Assembly: GCA_002323245.1 (NCBI GenBank)
Contig: DCPU01000013.1
Coordinates: 55,772 to 119,771, forward strand
Reading direction: 5' to 3'
Length of the DNA stretch: 64,000 bases
Source: Mariprofundus sp. UBA1536
GTDB lineage: Bacteria; Pseudomonadota; Zetaproteobacteria; Mariprofundales; Mariprofundaceae
Below the pieces are notes generated by a model. That model was not told the origin of the DNA, ran no database searches, and saw only the letters and a list, made by a program, of their open reading frames with translations. Both the position numbers and the translations under genes were made by a program. Positions 16,621 through 24,841 of the stretch are shown here, piece by piece (within the stretch, counting starts at the first letter, position 1; each line of letters begins with the position of its first letter).

Positions 16621-18405
16621 TTACCAATCCTGAATTACCTTGAGAAAAGCTTCGCCAAAGCGCTCAAATTTAACTTCACCTACACCACTGACTTCAAGCA
16701 TTGCAGCTTTATTTGTAGGCTTACTTTGTGCCATGCCTACCAGCGTGGCATCACCAAAGACAATATATGGCGGCACATTCAGCTCTTCGGCAATGGCCTT
16801 GCGGGTTTGACGTAGCTTTTCAAACAAAGCTTCATCATGGGGCAGCGCAAAATGTTTGCCTTTACGCACTTTTTCTTTTTTGGCTTTCTCACGGTGTTTG
16901 ACCAGCTTTAATTCCATTTTTCCTTGCAATAAGGGCGTGGCCAGAGGCGTGAGTTTCAAGACCGAATAATTGGCCACATCTTGTTGTAAAAAGCCGCGAT
17001 GAATCAGTTGGCGAAAAATCGATGTCCATTCATTTTGGCTTTTGTCGCCACCAATGCCGTAGGTGGAAAGCTTGTGGTGATTCAGACTAAAAATGCGTTC
17101 ACTTTCCATGCCCCGAAGCACATCCACCACATATTTCACACCGTAACCACGCTCCAAGCGATACACGCAAGACAGCGCTTTTTGCGCATCCATTTTGGCA
17201 TCATACACTTCTGGCGGTTCAAGGCAGATATCGCAGTTACCGCAAAAATCATCCCGCTCTTCACCAAAATATCCAAGCAAGACTTTGCGCCGACAAATCA
17301 CAGCCTCAGCGAATGAAATCATGGCATTGAGCTTTTGGTTTTCGATGCGTTTTTGCTCTTCATTGCCGCCCATCTCAATCAAGCGGCGCACAGAGACCAT
17401 ATCTTGTGACCCAGCCAGCAGCAGCGCTTCAGAGGGAAGCCCATCACGCCCTGCCCGCCCTGTTTCTTGATAATAACCTTCAATATTTTTCGGCAAATCA
17501 TAATGCACCACAAAGCGCACATTCGGTTTATCAATGCCCATACCAAACGCCACGGTAGCCACCACGATTTGCACTTCATCACGCAAGAATCTTTCTTGCA
17601 CCGACTCGCGCAGTTGGGCTGACAAACCAGCATGATAAGCAGCAGCTTTAAAACCTGCTTCGTTGAGCTTATCAGCTATGTCTTCTACCCGCTTGCGGCT
17701 TAGTGCATACACGATGCCAGACTCATACGCATAGGCTTTCAAGAATGATGTCAGTTGCACAAAAGGTTGATGCTTCTCGCGCACAGTGTAGCGAATGTTT
17801 GGTCGATCAAAGCTACTGATATGTTGCGATGCCTGCTGCAAACCCAGCACTTCAAGCATGTCTTGGCGCGTTTGTGCATCGGCTGTAGCTGTAAGCGCTA
17901 TAAGTGGCACTGATGGAAAACGCGGCCTTAAATCACGAAGCTTGGTGTATTCTGGCCGGAAATCATGGCCCCATTGCGATACACAGTGGGCTTCATCAAT
18001 GGCAAACAAGGCAATATCAATATCAGCCAAACGCGTTAAGAAATCTTCGCTCATCAATCGCTCAGGCGCGATATAAAGCAAATCGAGGTCATGGTTATGC
18101 AGCTTGGCTAACACCTGCTTGGCTACATCCGAGCTTAAAGAAGAGTTGTAAAACTCAGCTTTCACGCCATTCGCTTTGAGCGCATCCACCTGATCTTTCA
18201 TCAAGGAAATAAGCGGTGAAACAACAATCGCCACACCATCGCGCACCAAGGCAGGAATTTGGAAGCACAGCGATTTACCTCCACCGGTCGGCATCAGCAC
18301 AAAGCTATCTTTGCCCGCCAGCACATCAGCTATCACATCCTGCTGATTGAGGCGGAATGATGGATAGCCAAACGTGGTTTGGAGAATTTCTAGTGCTTTT
18401 TTAAT
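16621..18405 (-). CDS. recQ: ATP-dependent DNA helicase RecQ (probable ATT start)
   Basis: About 594 residues. Walker A is MPTGGGKS (38-45), DEAH is at 137-140 with CVSQWGHDFRPEY, and the Zn-binding segment runs from CRRKVLLGYFGEE to FCGNCDIC (four Cys). A winged helix and an HRDC domain (about 520-594) follow. The first conventional start in frame (GTG at 18336) would remove the Q-motif region FGYPSFRLNQQDVI, which RecQ needs. The frame is open up to a TAG, and the only good initiation site is ATT at 18403-18405, with AGGAG six bases upstream. I therefore start there. RecQ unwinds DNA 3'-5' in recombination repair. Confidence 0.9.
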   Translation of the reverse strand: MKKALEILQTTFGYPSFRLNQQDVIADVLAGKDSFVLMPTGGGKSLCFQIPALVRDGVAIVVSPLISLMKDQVDALKANGVKAEFYNSSLSSDVAKQVLAKLHNHDLDLLYIAPERLMSEDFLTRLADIDIALFAIDEAHCVSQWGHDFRPEYTKLRDLRPRFPSVPLIALTATADAQTRQDMLEVLGLQQASQHISSFDRPNIRYTVREKHQPFVQLTSFLKAYAYESGIVYALSRKRVEDIADKLNEAGFKAAAYHAGLSAQLRESVQERFLRDEVQIVVATVAFGMGIDKPNVRFVVHYDLPKNIEGYYQETGRAGRDGLPSEALLLAGSQDMVSVRRLIEMGGNEEQKRIENQKLNAMISFAEAVICRRKVLLGYFGEERDDFCGNCDICLEPPEVYDAKMDAQKALSCVYRLERGYGVKYVVDVLRGMESERIFSLNHHKLSTYGIGGDKSQNEWTSIFRQLIHRGFLQQDVANYSVLKLTPLATPLLQGKMELKLVKHREKAKKEKVRKGKHFALPHDEALFEKLRQTRKAIAEELNVPPYIVFGDATLVGMAQSKPTNKAAMLEVSGVGEVKFERFGEAFLKVIQDW

Positions 18406-18498
18406 AACCTGCTCCTGTGTTTCACAAGCATAAGTCTAGCTCAACTTACCGCGCTTACAAAGATTGGCCTTGATTGCAGCTTGCTATAGATTGGCACC

Positions 18499-19119
18499 AT
18501 GATGAACGCGCTGAAAAAATACATGGTTGCCGGCTTGGTGGCGTTAGCGCCACTGTTGATTACCGTTTTGCTCGTCAACTGGCTGATTGATTTATCCGCC
18601 CAGTTTTCGGCATGGCTACCAGAAGCTTATCGCTTACAAACGCTGCTCGGCATTACCATCCCTGGCTTTGATATTGTGCTCGCGTTTATTTTTATCATTT
18701 TATTTGGCGCAGCCGTTGTTCACTTTATCGGCAATAATCTGATGAAATGGTTTGATACACTGATGGAACAAATTCCCTTTGTGCGAGGTATTCAGAAAGG
18801 AACAAGGCAGCTCTTCAACGCTATTTTCGGTGAGGGCCCAGGCGGTTTTAAAAAAGTAGTGATGGTGGAATTTCCGCAACCTGGACAATGGATGATTGGC
18901 TTTATCTCCGGTGAAGGCCCGCTGCCAGGCAGCGCATCCAACAAAACCTATTTATCTGTATTTATTCCTTCTACACCTTTACCCACCACAGGTTGGCTGG
19001 TTTATGTGCAAGAAGACAAACTACAACACCTTGATTTAACCGTAGATCAAGGCATGAAAATCGTACTTTCTGGCGGCGTATTACCCGCAGGTAAAAGCAA
19101 AGATAAAGGCTTGAGTTAA
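18499..19119 (+). CDS. DUF502 family membrane protein
   Basis: 206 residues. Two membrane segments lie in the N-terminal third (about 9-29 and 50-75), with the DUF502 features LVALAPLLITVLLVNWLID and the loop FDTLMEQIPFVRGIQKGTRQLFNAIFGEGPGGFKKVV. The C-terminal part is soluble (MIGFISGEGPLPG, LSVFIPSTPLPTTGWLVYV). The family is widespread in proteobacteria and plants (COV/LCV) and its molecular role is not known. It is divergent from recQ. Its stop overlaps the stop region of the convergent DUF6172 gene by four bases. Confidence 0.82.
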   Translation: MMNALKKYMVAGLVALAPLLITVLLVNWLIDLSAQFSAWLPEAYRLQTLLGITIPGFDIVLAFIFIILFGAAVVHFIGNNLMKWFDTLMEQIPFVRGIQKGTRQLFNAIFGEGPGGFKKVVMVEFPQPGQWMIGFISGEGPLPGSASNKTYLSVFIPSTPLPTTGWLVYVQEDKLQHLDLTVDQGMKIVLSGGVLPAGKSKDKGLS

Positions 19120-19400
19120 ATCTCAGCCTTAAGCGAAGCTCTGGCTAAAATTTCCAAATAAAAGGATTTAAGCCCTTGTGTTTCGATGCTAGTAATGCTT
19201 GCACCAATGTCTTCAACTGCAATGACTTTGGCCTCGTCAACTGTAGCCCCAAACTTGCAATCAAAGACCCAAACATCAAAACCTTCAGGCAACATTTTAC
19301 CCCGCTCACGTTTGAGGTAACGCTTCACTTCATTTCGATAACCATCCGCTAAGCGGGCTGGTTTGGTTCTTGGGTGTTCTAAACTGAATGTTTTTTTCAT
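19116..19400 (-). CDS. DUF6172 family small protein
   Basis: 94 residues from the ATG at 19400, chosen because AGGATA lies just upstream and the product then begins MKKTFSLEHPRTKPARL. The middle has YLKRERGKMLPEGFDVWVFDCKFG, which I recognise as the DUF6172 pattern. It is cytoplasmic and basic, with no known function. It is divergent from the LexA-like gene, so the dyads at 19448 and 19518 could influence it too. Confidence 0.65.
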   Translation of the reverse strand: MKKTFSLEHPRTKPARLADGYRNEVKRYLKRERGKMLPEGFDVWVFDCKFGATVDEAKVIAVEDIGASITSIETQGLKSFYLEILARASLKAEI

Positions 19401-19447
19401 CGGTATCCTAGGCAATTCACTATGGCGCATTTCACATGCTCTTTGTT

Positions 19448-19465
19448 GTTAGTGAGTATACTAAC
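19448..19465. promoter_or_regulatory. dyad GTTAGT-N6-ACTAAC upstream of lexA-like gene
   Basis: A perfect 6+6 inverted repeat with a 6-base spacer, 82 bases before the LexA-like start and 47 bases before the divergent DUF6172 start. Its form resembles TTAGT-type LexA operators known from some proteobacteria. A candidate SOS operator, not proven. Confidence 0.4.
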
Positions 19466-19517
19466 GCGTGCAGCATATAAAACATCTAAACGGTTTTTAT
19501 ATGACTGACACTTGCTA

Positions 19518-19535
19518 AGTATCCGTACGGGTACT
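19518..19535. promoter_or_regulatory. imperfect 18-base palindrome next to lexA-like start
   Basis: AGTATCCGTACGGGTACT is an 18-base palindrome with one mismatched pair, ending 12 bases before the chosen start codon. Its position overlapping the promoter/leader fits autorepression by the downstream LexA-like protein. Candidate only. Confidence 0.4.
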
Positions 19536-19547
19536 ATGCTTGTCAGC

Positions 19548-20123
19548 ATGATACATAAAGACCATGTTTATTTAGAAAAAGTACAGACCTTCTATGCCAT
19601 GCATCGCTTTATTCCGTCGCTGGCTGAGCTGGGAAACCTGATCGGTTTATCCAAACGCGGTGCGGCAAAATTTGTCGAACGCATGGTATTTGCTGGTTAT
19701 ATGAGCAAGGCCATCGATGGCCGCGCGATTCCTGAAAATATGTTTTTTGCCCGCACCCTTGTTGGTGTTGCTCCCGCTGGATTTGCCAGCCCTGCCGCGG
19801 AATTGCTTGGTGATGCCATCACCATTGATGAGTATTTGGTGGAGCATCCTGCATCCACAGTATTGGTGCAGGTTAAAGGTGAATCCATGCTTGGTGCCGG
19901 CATCAATGATGGCGATATGCTGATTGTGGAGCGCAACAACAATCCATCGCTCAACTCCATCGTGGTGGCTATGGTGGATGGTGATTTCACCATCAAATAC
20001 TTAAGAAAAGATGCCAAAGGCATGTATTTAGAGCCGGCCAACGACGCATTCCCATTAATTCGCCCCGAATCAACGCTGGAAATCTATGGCGAAATGGTCG
20101 GTTTGTTCCGTAAAACAAAGTGA
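19548..20123 (+). CDS. LexA/UmuD-like autocleaving repressor (S24 peptidase)
   Basis: 191 residues from ATG 19548; upstream in-frame starts would cover the palindrome. Residues 8-50 form a LexA-type helix-turn-helix/winged domain (FIPSLAELGNLIGLSKRGAAKFVERM). The predicted scissile bond Ala77-Gly78 lies in APAGFASPAAE, which matches the UmuD cleavage region. The S24 peptidase has Ser113 (KGESMLG) and Lys150 (DFTIKYL), 37 residues apart as in LexA and UmuD. The C-terminal half resembles UmuD more than LexA (EHPASTVLVQVKGESM, INDGDMLIVER). So it combines a DNA-binding head with a UmuD-like tail. It leads an operon with a Y-family polymerase, implying SOS control. Confidence 0.85.
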   Translation: MIHKDHVYLEKVQTFYAMHRFIPSLAELGNLIGLSKRGAAKFVERMVFAGYMSKAIDGRAIPENMFFARTLVGVAPAGFASPAAELLGDAITIDEYLVEHPASTVLVQVKGESMLGAGINDGDMLIVERNNNPSLNSIVVAMVDGDFTIKYLRKDAKGMYLEPANDAFPLIRPESTLEIYGEMVGLFRKTK

Positions 20124-20154
20124 GCCTGAGCGTGGCCCACAACATCAGCCAAAA

Positions 20155-21384
20155 ATGAGTCCCACCAGCAATTGGTACAATGCCATCGCCCATGTGGATG
20201 CTGATTGTTTTTTTGCATCGTGTGAATTGATGCGCAGACCCGATTTAAAAGGGCAAGCTGTATGCGTGCTCTCCAGCCAAGACGCCTGCGTGGTGGCCAA
20301 AACTTATGATGCCAAAGCCTTGGGCATCAAAACAGGCATGCCTGTGTGGGATGCCAAAAAGCTGATGCCCCAGGCCCATTATTTATCTGCTGATTTTCGT
20401 TTCTACGGCCAATTATCCGAAAAAATGTTTTCCATACTTCGCCGCTATAGCCCCGATGTGGAAGTGTATTCCATTGATGAAGCGTTTATTGATATGAATG
20501 GTATTCGCAGCATGTGGAAGATGAGCTATCGGCAAATTGCCGATCATATCCGCCAAACGGTGTACCAAGAGGTCGGCATTACTGTCTCTGTTGGCATTTC
20601 CACCACGCGTATCTTGGCAAAGATAGCTTCGGAAATGAACAAACCCAATGGCAGCACCATCATTCCTGGGCGGCGCATTTCCCGCTTCTTGCGCGATGTA
20701 CCCATCGGCGATGTACCAGGCATTGGCCGCAGTCGGCAGCAATTGATGAAAAAAATGCAGATTCACACGGCCTATGATTTTACCAACAGCCCCATTGCGC
20801 GTATCGATGATGCTTTGGGAAAGGTTGGCGTGGATTTATGGCATGAGCTGAGTGGTGTGCCCGTATATCCCCTGCAATTGCATACACCTATGCCCAAAAA
20901 TATCGCCCGCACTGCCAGCTTGGGCACCGTGACAACCAACCGAAAAATCATCGAAGCGCATATATCGTATCATACCACCCGCATCATCACCGAATTGGTG
21001 CGTCAGCATTTAACCACATCCATGATCACAGTGTTTTTGCGCCATAAATCCTTTGAGGCTGTGGGCGATAAAACCCGCATTACAGCCACCAATGAATTTT
21101 CCACCATCAACCATGTGGTCAAAACACTGCTGGCCAACATCTTTACCCAAGGCAACCCCTACCGGGCCTGCGGCGTGATTGCTTCCAACATTCAACCCTA
21201 TGCCCAACAAGGTGAGCTATTTGCCGCTGACAGCACCAGCAAACAACTGGCCTTGATGCGTATCATGGATGAAATCAACAACCGTTACGGCCTACAAAGC
21301 CTCAAACCCGCCCACGCCTTGGTCAAAGCCAAATCCCAGGTCCGCTTTCAATACCCAGTCCTCAACTACGCAATAAAATACTAA
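20155..21384 (+). CDS. Y-family DNA polymerase (UmuC/DinB-like)
   Basis: 409 residues from ATG 20155; the frame extends further upstream into the previous gene. Catalytic acids: Asp15 in AHVDADCFFASCE, and Asp/Glu in YSIDEAFIDM (106-111). The thumb helix-hairpin-helix is in GDVPGIGRSRQQL, and the little-finger domain has YRACGVIASN. Absence of the longer UmuC C-terminal end and presence of the RPDLKGQAVCVLSSQDACVVAKTYDAKALGI palm make it intermediate between Pol IV and UmuC. It performs lesion bypass synthesis. It lies 31 bases after the LexA/UmuD-like gene, like umuDC, so the two are likely coregulated partners. Confidence 0.9.
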   Translation: MSPTSNWYNAIAHVDADCFFASCELMRRPDLKGQAVCVLSSQDACVVAKTYDAKALGIKTGMPVWDAKKLMPQAHYLSADFRFYGQLSEKMFSILRRYSPDVEVYSIDEAFIDMNGIRSMWKMSYRQIADHIRQTVYQEVGITVSVGISTTRILAKIASEMNKPNGSTIIPGRRISRFLRDVPIGDVPGIGRSRQQLMKKMQIHTAYDFTNSPIARIDDALGKVGVDLWHELSGVPVYPLQLHTPMPKNIARTASLGTVTTNRKIIEAHISYHTTRIITELVRQHLTTSMITVFLRHKSFEAVGDKTRITATNEFSTINHVVKTLLANIFTQGNPYRACGVIASNIQPYAQQGELFAADSTSKQLALMRIMDEINNRYGLQSLKPAHALVKAKSQVRFQYPVLNYAIKY

Positions 21385-21548
21385 CCCCGATCCATATCTA
21401 CAACACACCCCTATCGAACGTTAGCCCTAAAAAGAGCAAGCATAGTAGAAGATACATTCCTTATGGGAGACAAATAATTTATGGGACAATTAGAATAATA
21501 TGCCTGTAAATAAAGGAAATACTTAGCTGTTTGAGGCTAGTTTCTTTG

Positions 21549-21575
21549 GTTCATTTCATTGACAAAGAAATGAAC
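21549..21575. repeat. hairpin element in a 380-base gene-free stretch (21385-21764)
   Basis: A perfect 9-bp stem GTTCATTTC / GAAATGAAC with a 9-base loop, preceded by TTTCTTTG and followed by A7. It lies in the 380 bases between the polymerase and ybiB-like genes, where I see no other clear signal apart from a weak 45-codon frame at 21644. A related TTTGGTTC-type element is near 41670. Confidence 0.45.
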
Positions 21576-21643
21576 AAAAAAACTGGGGCATGCATTAAAA
21601 CGAGATAATTTATATTGATTCTCTTGCAAGAACGTGTGGGTCT

Positions 21644-21781
21644 ATGAATGGCCTGGAAATGGCTAGTAATTCAATCATAACGATACTTTTCATCGGTTCA
21701 GTCATTGGCATAAAAATAGTCATGTTCCACAAAGTAGAAATCGAACTAAGCTCTAGAATTCACATCAAATGCGAGAAATAA
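21644..21781 (+). CDS. possible 45-residue single-span membrane peptide
   Basis: The frame MNGLEMASNSIITILFIG continues to IHIKCEK and a TAA at 21779-21781. It contains one hydrophobic segment (about 9-27) followed by a charged tail. The ribosome site is weak (GTGGG), and the frame runs 17 bases into the end of the convergent ybiB-like gene. It could be a chance frame; no homologue is recognised. Confidence 0.2.
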   Translation: MNGLEMASNSIITILFIGSVIGIKIVMFHKVEIELSSRIHIKCEK

Positions 21782-22682
21782 ATTCTTCTTTGATTCTGTT
21801 GATGGTCGCCTGCTCTTGGTTTGTTGCATTGCCAAGCAGCATCCGAGTAAAATCATCGTAAATCTGCTGCAAATCTTGCACTGGCTGCCTTGGATATGAC
21901 TCAAAACCGCAATCAGGGAAGGTCACATCTTCAATGGTTTGCCCCAGCTGTCGTTTCACCACTTTCTGCCTATCAGCATAGAGCTCTGGATCACCCTCTG
22001 CACCCATAAATATAAGCGATTCTTTTTGCGCTAAAATCACATTGGCTTCAGCCATGTAGTTGGCATAAGGGGTGTGGAAAAAGCCATTGAGCTGTTTATC
22101 ACATTGCATGGGATTGAGTAATCTCGCCACAGTATTGGCAAACGAACGCACACCCAAACGCTCACGCAGATTGTAAACACGAAACAAATTCGGGCATATA
22201 TCTTCCAAATCCAAATACACCATACCATCTCGGTCCAGCACAGCTTTCGCTTGCGATAAACTGCTCGCTGATTGAATGCCAGCACCTTGAAGCACTTGCC
22301 AAGCCGTCACCCGCCCTTGAATGGCTTGTACACCATGTACCACGATGGGAACGCCTGCATCACGAGCTTGCAGCGCTGCTACCAAATAAGCATGAGCAGC
22401 ACGGCGCTTGCCTGCGTAACAGGGTAAATCCACTGCATTTGCAGGCGCTACAATTTGGCCAAAGTGTGGAATATGGTCACGGGCCGCTTGCACAAAACCT
22501 GCAAGCTCAGCAGAAGACTCACCTTTCATGCGTTCAGCAATTAAAAAAGCACCAAGCTGCAAAATGTCGGCATCAGGTTGCAGCAGGAATGAGAACAGCT
22601 GACGTGCTTGTTCTTGGCTTAAGTGCTCGGAGCCGTGTTTACCGCGGGCAACAAGGCGAATCAGAGAAGCAGCATCAAACAT
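21765..22682 (-). CDS. YbiB/TrpD2-like glycosyltransferase-fold protein
   Basis: 305 residues from ATG 22682 (the frame also has TTG at 22685). The N-terminal helical domain (LSQEQARQLFSFLLQPDADILQLGAFLIAERMKGES) and the following domain resemble anthranilate phosphoribosyltransferase. The PRPP loop GTGGD is replaced by PCYAGKRRAAHAYLVAAL, as in the YbiB/TrpD2 group, which binds nucleic acid rather than making tryptophan. I therefore do not call it trpD. It follows oppF with no gap, so it is probably cotranscribed with the ABC ATPases. Confidence 0.78.
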   Translation of the reverse strand: MFDAASLIRLVARGKHGSEHLSQEQARQLFSFLLQPDADILQLGAFLIAERMKGESSAELAGFVQAARDHIPHFGQIVAPANAVDLPCYAGKRRAAHAYLVAALQARDAGVPIVVHGVQAIQGRVTAWQVLQGAGIQSASSLSQAKAVLDRDGMVYLDLEDICPNLFRVYNLRERLGVRSFANTVARLLNPMQCDKQLNGFFHTPYANYMAEANVILAQKESLIFMGAEGDPELYADRQKVVKRQLGQTIEDVTFPDCGFESYPRQPVQDLQQIYDDFTRMLLGNATNQEQATINRIKEEFISRI

Positions 22683-22685
22683 CAA

Positions 22686-23639
22686 TTAACCTTGTGATAA
22701 GGGATGAAGACAGGCGCAACCATGGGTTTGCTGCATATCAAAGCTGGCACAATCGGCTTGCACAAATGGGCAACGCAGCGCAAATACGCAGCCATCTTCA
22801 GCCACACCTTCATCAGCTTTGATTTCCAAAGCAGTTTTACGCTCATTGGGGTGATTAATCGGGCGGGCATCGAGCAAGGATTGGGTATAAGGATGTTTGG
22901 GCGCGGAGAATACATCCCCCACGCTGCCTGATTCCACCACATGACCCGCGAACATCACCAACACATCATCGGCGATGTGTTGCACCACCGATAAATCATG
23001 AGAAATAAAGAGATAAGCCAAACCTTTCTTTTGCTGCAAATCTTTAAGTAGATTGAGAATCTGGGCTTGCACTGACACATCTAAGGCCGAAACGGGCTCA
23101 TCAAGCACCAAAATTTCAGGCTCCACAATCAAAGCTCTGGCAATACCAATACGCTGGCGTTGACCACCGGAAAACTGATGTGGATAGCGTTGCAAAGCTT
23201 CGTCACCCAAACCACAAAGCTGCAAGGTTTCTTTCACTTTTTCAGCCCGCTGCGCAGCCGATAATGCTGGCTGATGTACGCGCAAACCCTCACCTACTGT
23301 ATCGACAATCTTCATCTTGGGATTAAGCGAAGCAAAGGGATCTTGAAACACCATTTGGATGCGTTGGCGATGCTGGCGTAAGTTGCCTGCTGATAAACGC
23401 ATCACTGGCGTATCACCCCAATAAATCTCACCAGCATCGGCATCAAGCAGACGCATCGCTAACCGCGCCGTCGTTGATTTACCGCTGCCAGATTCACCAA
23501 CAATCGCCAGTGTTTTTCCAGCATGTAAACCAAAACTCATATCATGAACAGCCACATTGGCTTTGCCCTTTTGCAATAAAAACCCGCCGCGCTGAAACAC
23601 TTTGCGCAAACCATCTACTCGGAGCACAACCTTGTTCAT
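22686..23639 (-). CDS. oligopeptide/dipeptide-type ABC transporter ATPase (OppF/DppF-like)
   Basis: 317 residues from ATG 23639, which overlaps the stop of the upstream ATPase gene; a longer frame to 23693 is rejected. Walker A is GESGSGKST, the signature SGGQRQRIGIARAL, and Walker B ILVLDEPVSALD. The C-terminal oligo_HPY extension has a Cys cluster (CVFALRCPFVQADC and CAC) typical of OppD/OppF proteins. It energises peptide or nickel-type uptake with a partner ATPase. No permease or binding-protein gene is adjacent, so the transported compound is unknown. Confidence 0.88.
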   Translation of the reverse strand: MNKVVLRVDGLRKVFQRGGFLLQKGKANVAVHDMSFGLHAGKTLAIVGESGSGKSTTARLAMRLLDADAGEIYWGDTPVMRLSAGNLRQHRQRIQMVFQDPFASLNPKMKIVDTVGEGLRVHQPALSAAQRAEKVKETLQLCGLGDEALQRYPHQFSGGQRQRIGIARALIVEPEILVLDEPVSALDVSVQAQILNLLKDLQQKKGLAYLFISHDLSVVQHIADDVLVMFAGHVVESGSVGDVFSAPKHPYTQSLLDARPINHPNERKTALEIKADEGVAEDGCVFALRCPFVQADCASFDMQQTHGCACLHPLSQG

Positions 23640-24604
23640 GATTTTGCATCCATGACATGCACGCAACGCACCATATGGCTGCCCTGCTGCCATTCATCAA
23701 GCGCCACATGCTTATCACAAACATCCGTGCCAAAGGTGCAGCGCGATTTAAAGCGGCAACCTTGCCCCCATGAACCCGGCGCTGGCACTTTGCCTGGAAT
23801 CACGGTGAGCGCACCACCATCCGTCACCGCTTCAGGACGGCAATTCATCAACGCTTTGGTGTAGGGGTGCGCGGGATGATCAAAGATTTCAAAGACTGAA
23901 CCTTGCTCGATGATTTCGCCTGCATACATCACAGCCACTTCATCGGCCATTTCAGCCACCAAGCCGAAATCATGGGTGACCAACAGCATACCCAAGCCCT
24001 TGTCTTGTTGCAGGGTGCGCAGCAAACCAATAATGCGCTTTTGTACCGACACATCCAAAGCCGTGGTTGGCTCATCGGCAATAATAAACTCAGGATTTCC
24101 TGCCATGGCCATGGCAATCAAAATACGCTGCCGCATGCCGCCTGACAAAGCATCAGGATATTGCTGCATCAAGCTGGCTCCTTCTTGTAAACCCACATCA
24201 GCTAGCAATGCCAAAGCGCGGGCTGAGGCTTGCTCTGGCGACAAATCAGTATGCAATTGAATCACTTCAAGGATTTGGCTGCCAATGGAAAATACAGGAT
24301 TAAGCGCTGTCATCGGCTCTTGGAAAATCATGGCAATGCTACCGCCACGGACCTGACGCAATTGTTTATCGGGCATAGAAAATAGACTTTGCCCGTGCAA
24401 CAAAATATCTCCCGAAGCTTTGCCCACACCCTGATACTCGCCAAGGCGCAACATCGACTGCGCCGTTAAGCTTTTACCGCAACCTGATTCACCCACCAAT
24501 GCCAACACCTTGCCAGCTTGAAGCTGAAGCGACAAATTCGACACCGCCAATGTGGCTGTACCTTGTAGGGGAACAGTGAGTGATAAATCACGTACTTCTA
24601 ACAT
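23636..24604 (-). CDS. oligopeptide/dipeptide-type ABC transporter ATPase (OppD/DppD-like)
   Basis: 322 residues. Walker A is GESGCGKS, the ABC signature LSGGMRQRILIAMAM, and Walker B FIIADEPTTALD. The C-terminal Cys-containing oligo_HPY region includes GCRFKSRCTFGTDVC. The paired OppD/OppF architecture implies a heterodimeric ATPase. It starts directly after a small membrane protein gene following rnfE. The lack of permease genes in the neighbourhood is unusual; they may be elsewhere on the chromosome. Confidence 0.88.
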   Translation of the reverse strand: MLEVRDLSLTVPLQGTATLAVSNLSLQLQAGKVLALVGESGCGKSLTAQSMLRLGEYQGVGKASGDILLHGQSLFSMPDKQLRQVRGGSIAMIFQEPMTALNPVFSIGSQILEVIQLHTDLSPEQASARALALLADVGLQEGASLMQQYPDALSGGMRQRILIAMAMAGNPEFIIADEPTTALDVSVQKRIIGLLRTLQQDKGLGMLLVTHDFGLVAEMADEVAVMYAGEIIEQGSVFEIFDHPAHPYTKALMNCRPEAVTDGGALTVIPGKVPAPGSWGQGCRFKSRCTFGTDVCDKHVALDEWQQGSHMVRCVHVMDAKS

Positions 24605-24606
24605 AT

Positions 24607-24834
24607 TTAGGTGTTATCACCTTGTGGCTTGGCTTCAATCGAGGCTTGTTGTTCGGTGTTTTCTTTCTCTAGCGCTTCTAGTTCACGTCTGAGCTTTTGC
24701 GCCGCAGCCATTTTTTCCCATCTTTCGGTGCGCTCACGATTTTTATCAATGCGCATTTGTTTGGTAGCGATAAAACCAAACCACCACAAGGCAAAAGCCA
24801 ACACCACCGCGCCAATCCAGTATCCCAAACTCAT
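24607..24834 (-). CDS. small membrane protein with coiled coil, distal rnf operon
   Basis: 75 residues: one N-terminal membrane segment (about 5-24, YWIGAVVLAFALWWFGFIA), then a highly charged helix (about 28-65, RERTERWEKMAAAQKLRRELEAL in two parts) likely to form a coiled coil facing the cytoplasm. It begins 8 bases after rnfE and ends 3 bases before oppD, so it is cotranscribed with rnf. It is not RnfH (a ubiquitin-like protein). I do not recognise a family; an assembly or accessory role for Rnf is only a guess from position. Confidence 0.55.
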   Translation of the reverse strand: MSLGYWIGAVVLAFALWWFGFIATKQMRIDKNRERTERWEKMAAAQKLRRELEALEKENTEQQASIEAKPQGDNT

Positions 24835-24841
24835 GCTAGGT

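Noticed and set aside
21765..22682. Calling the gene trpD
   Set aside because: The PRPP-binding GTGGD loop is lacking; the sequence fits the YbiB/TrpD2 group and no trp gene is nearby.
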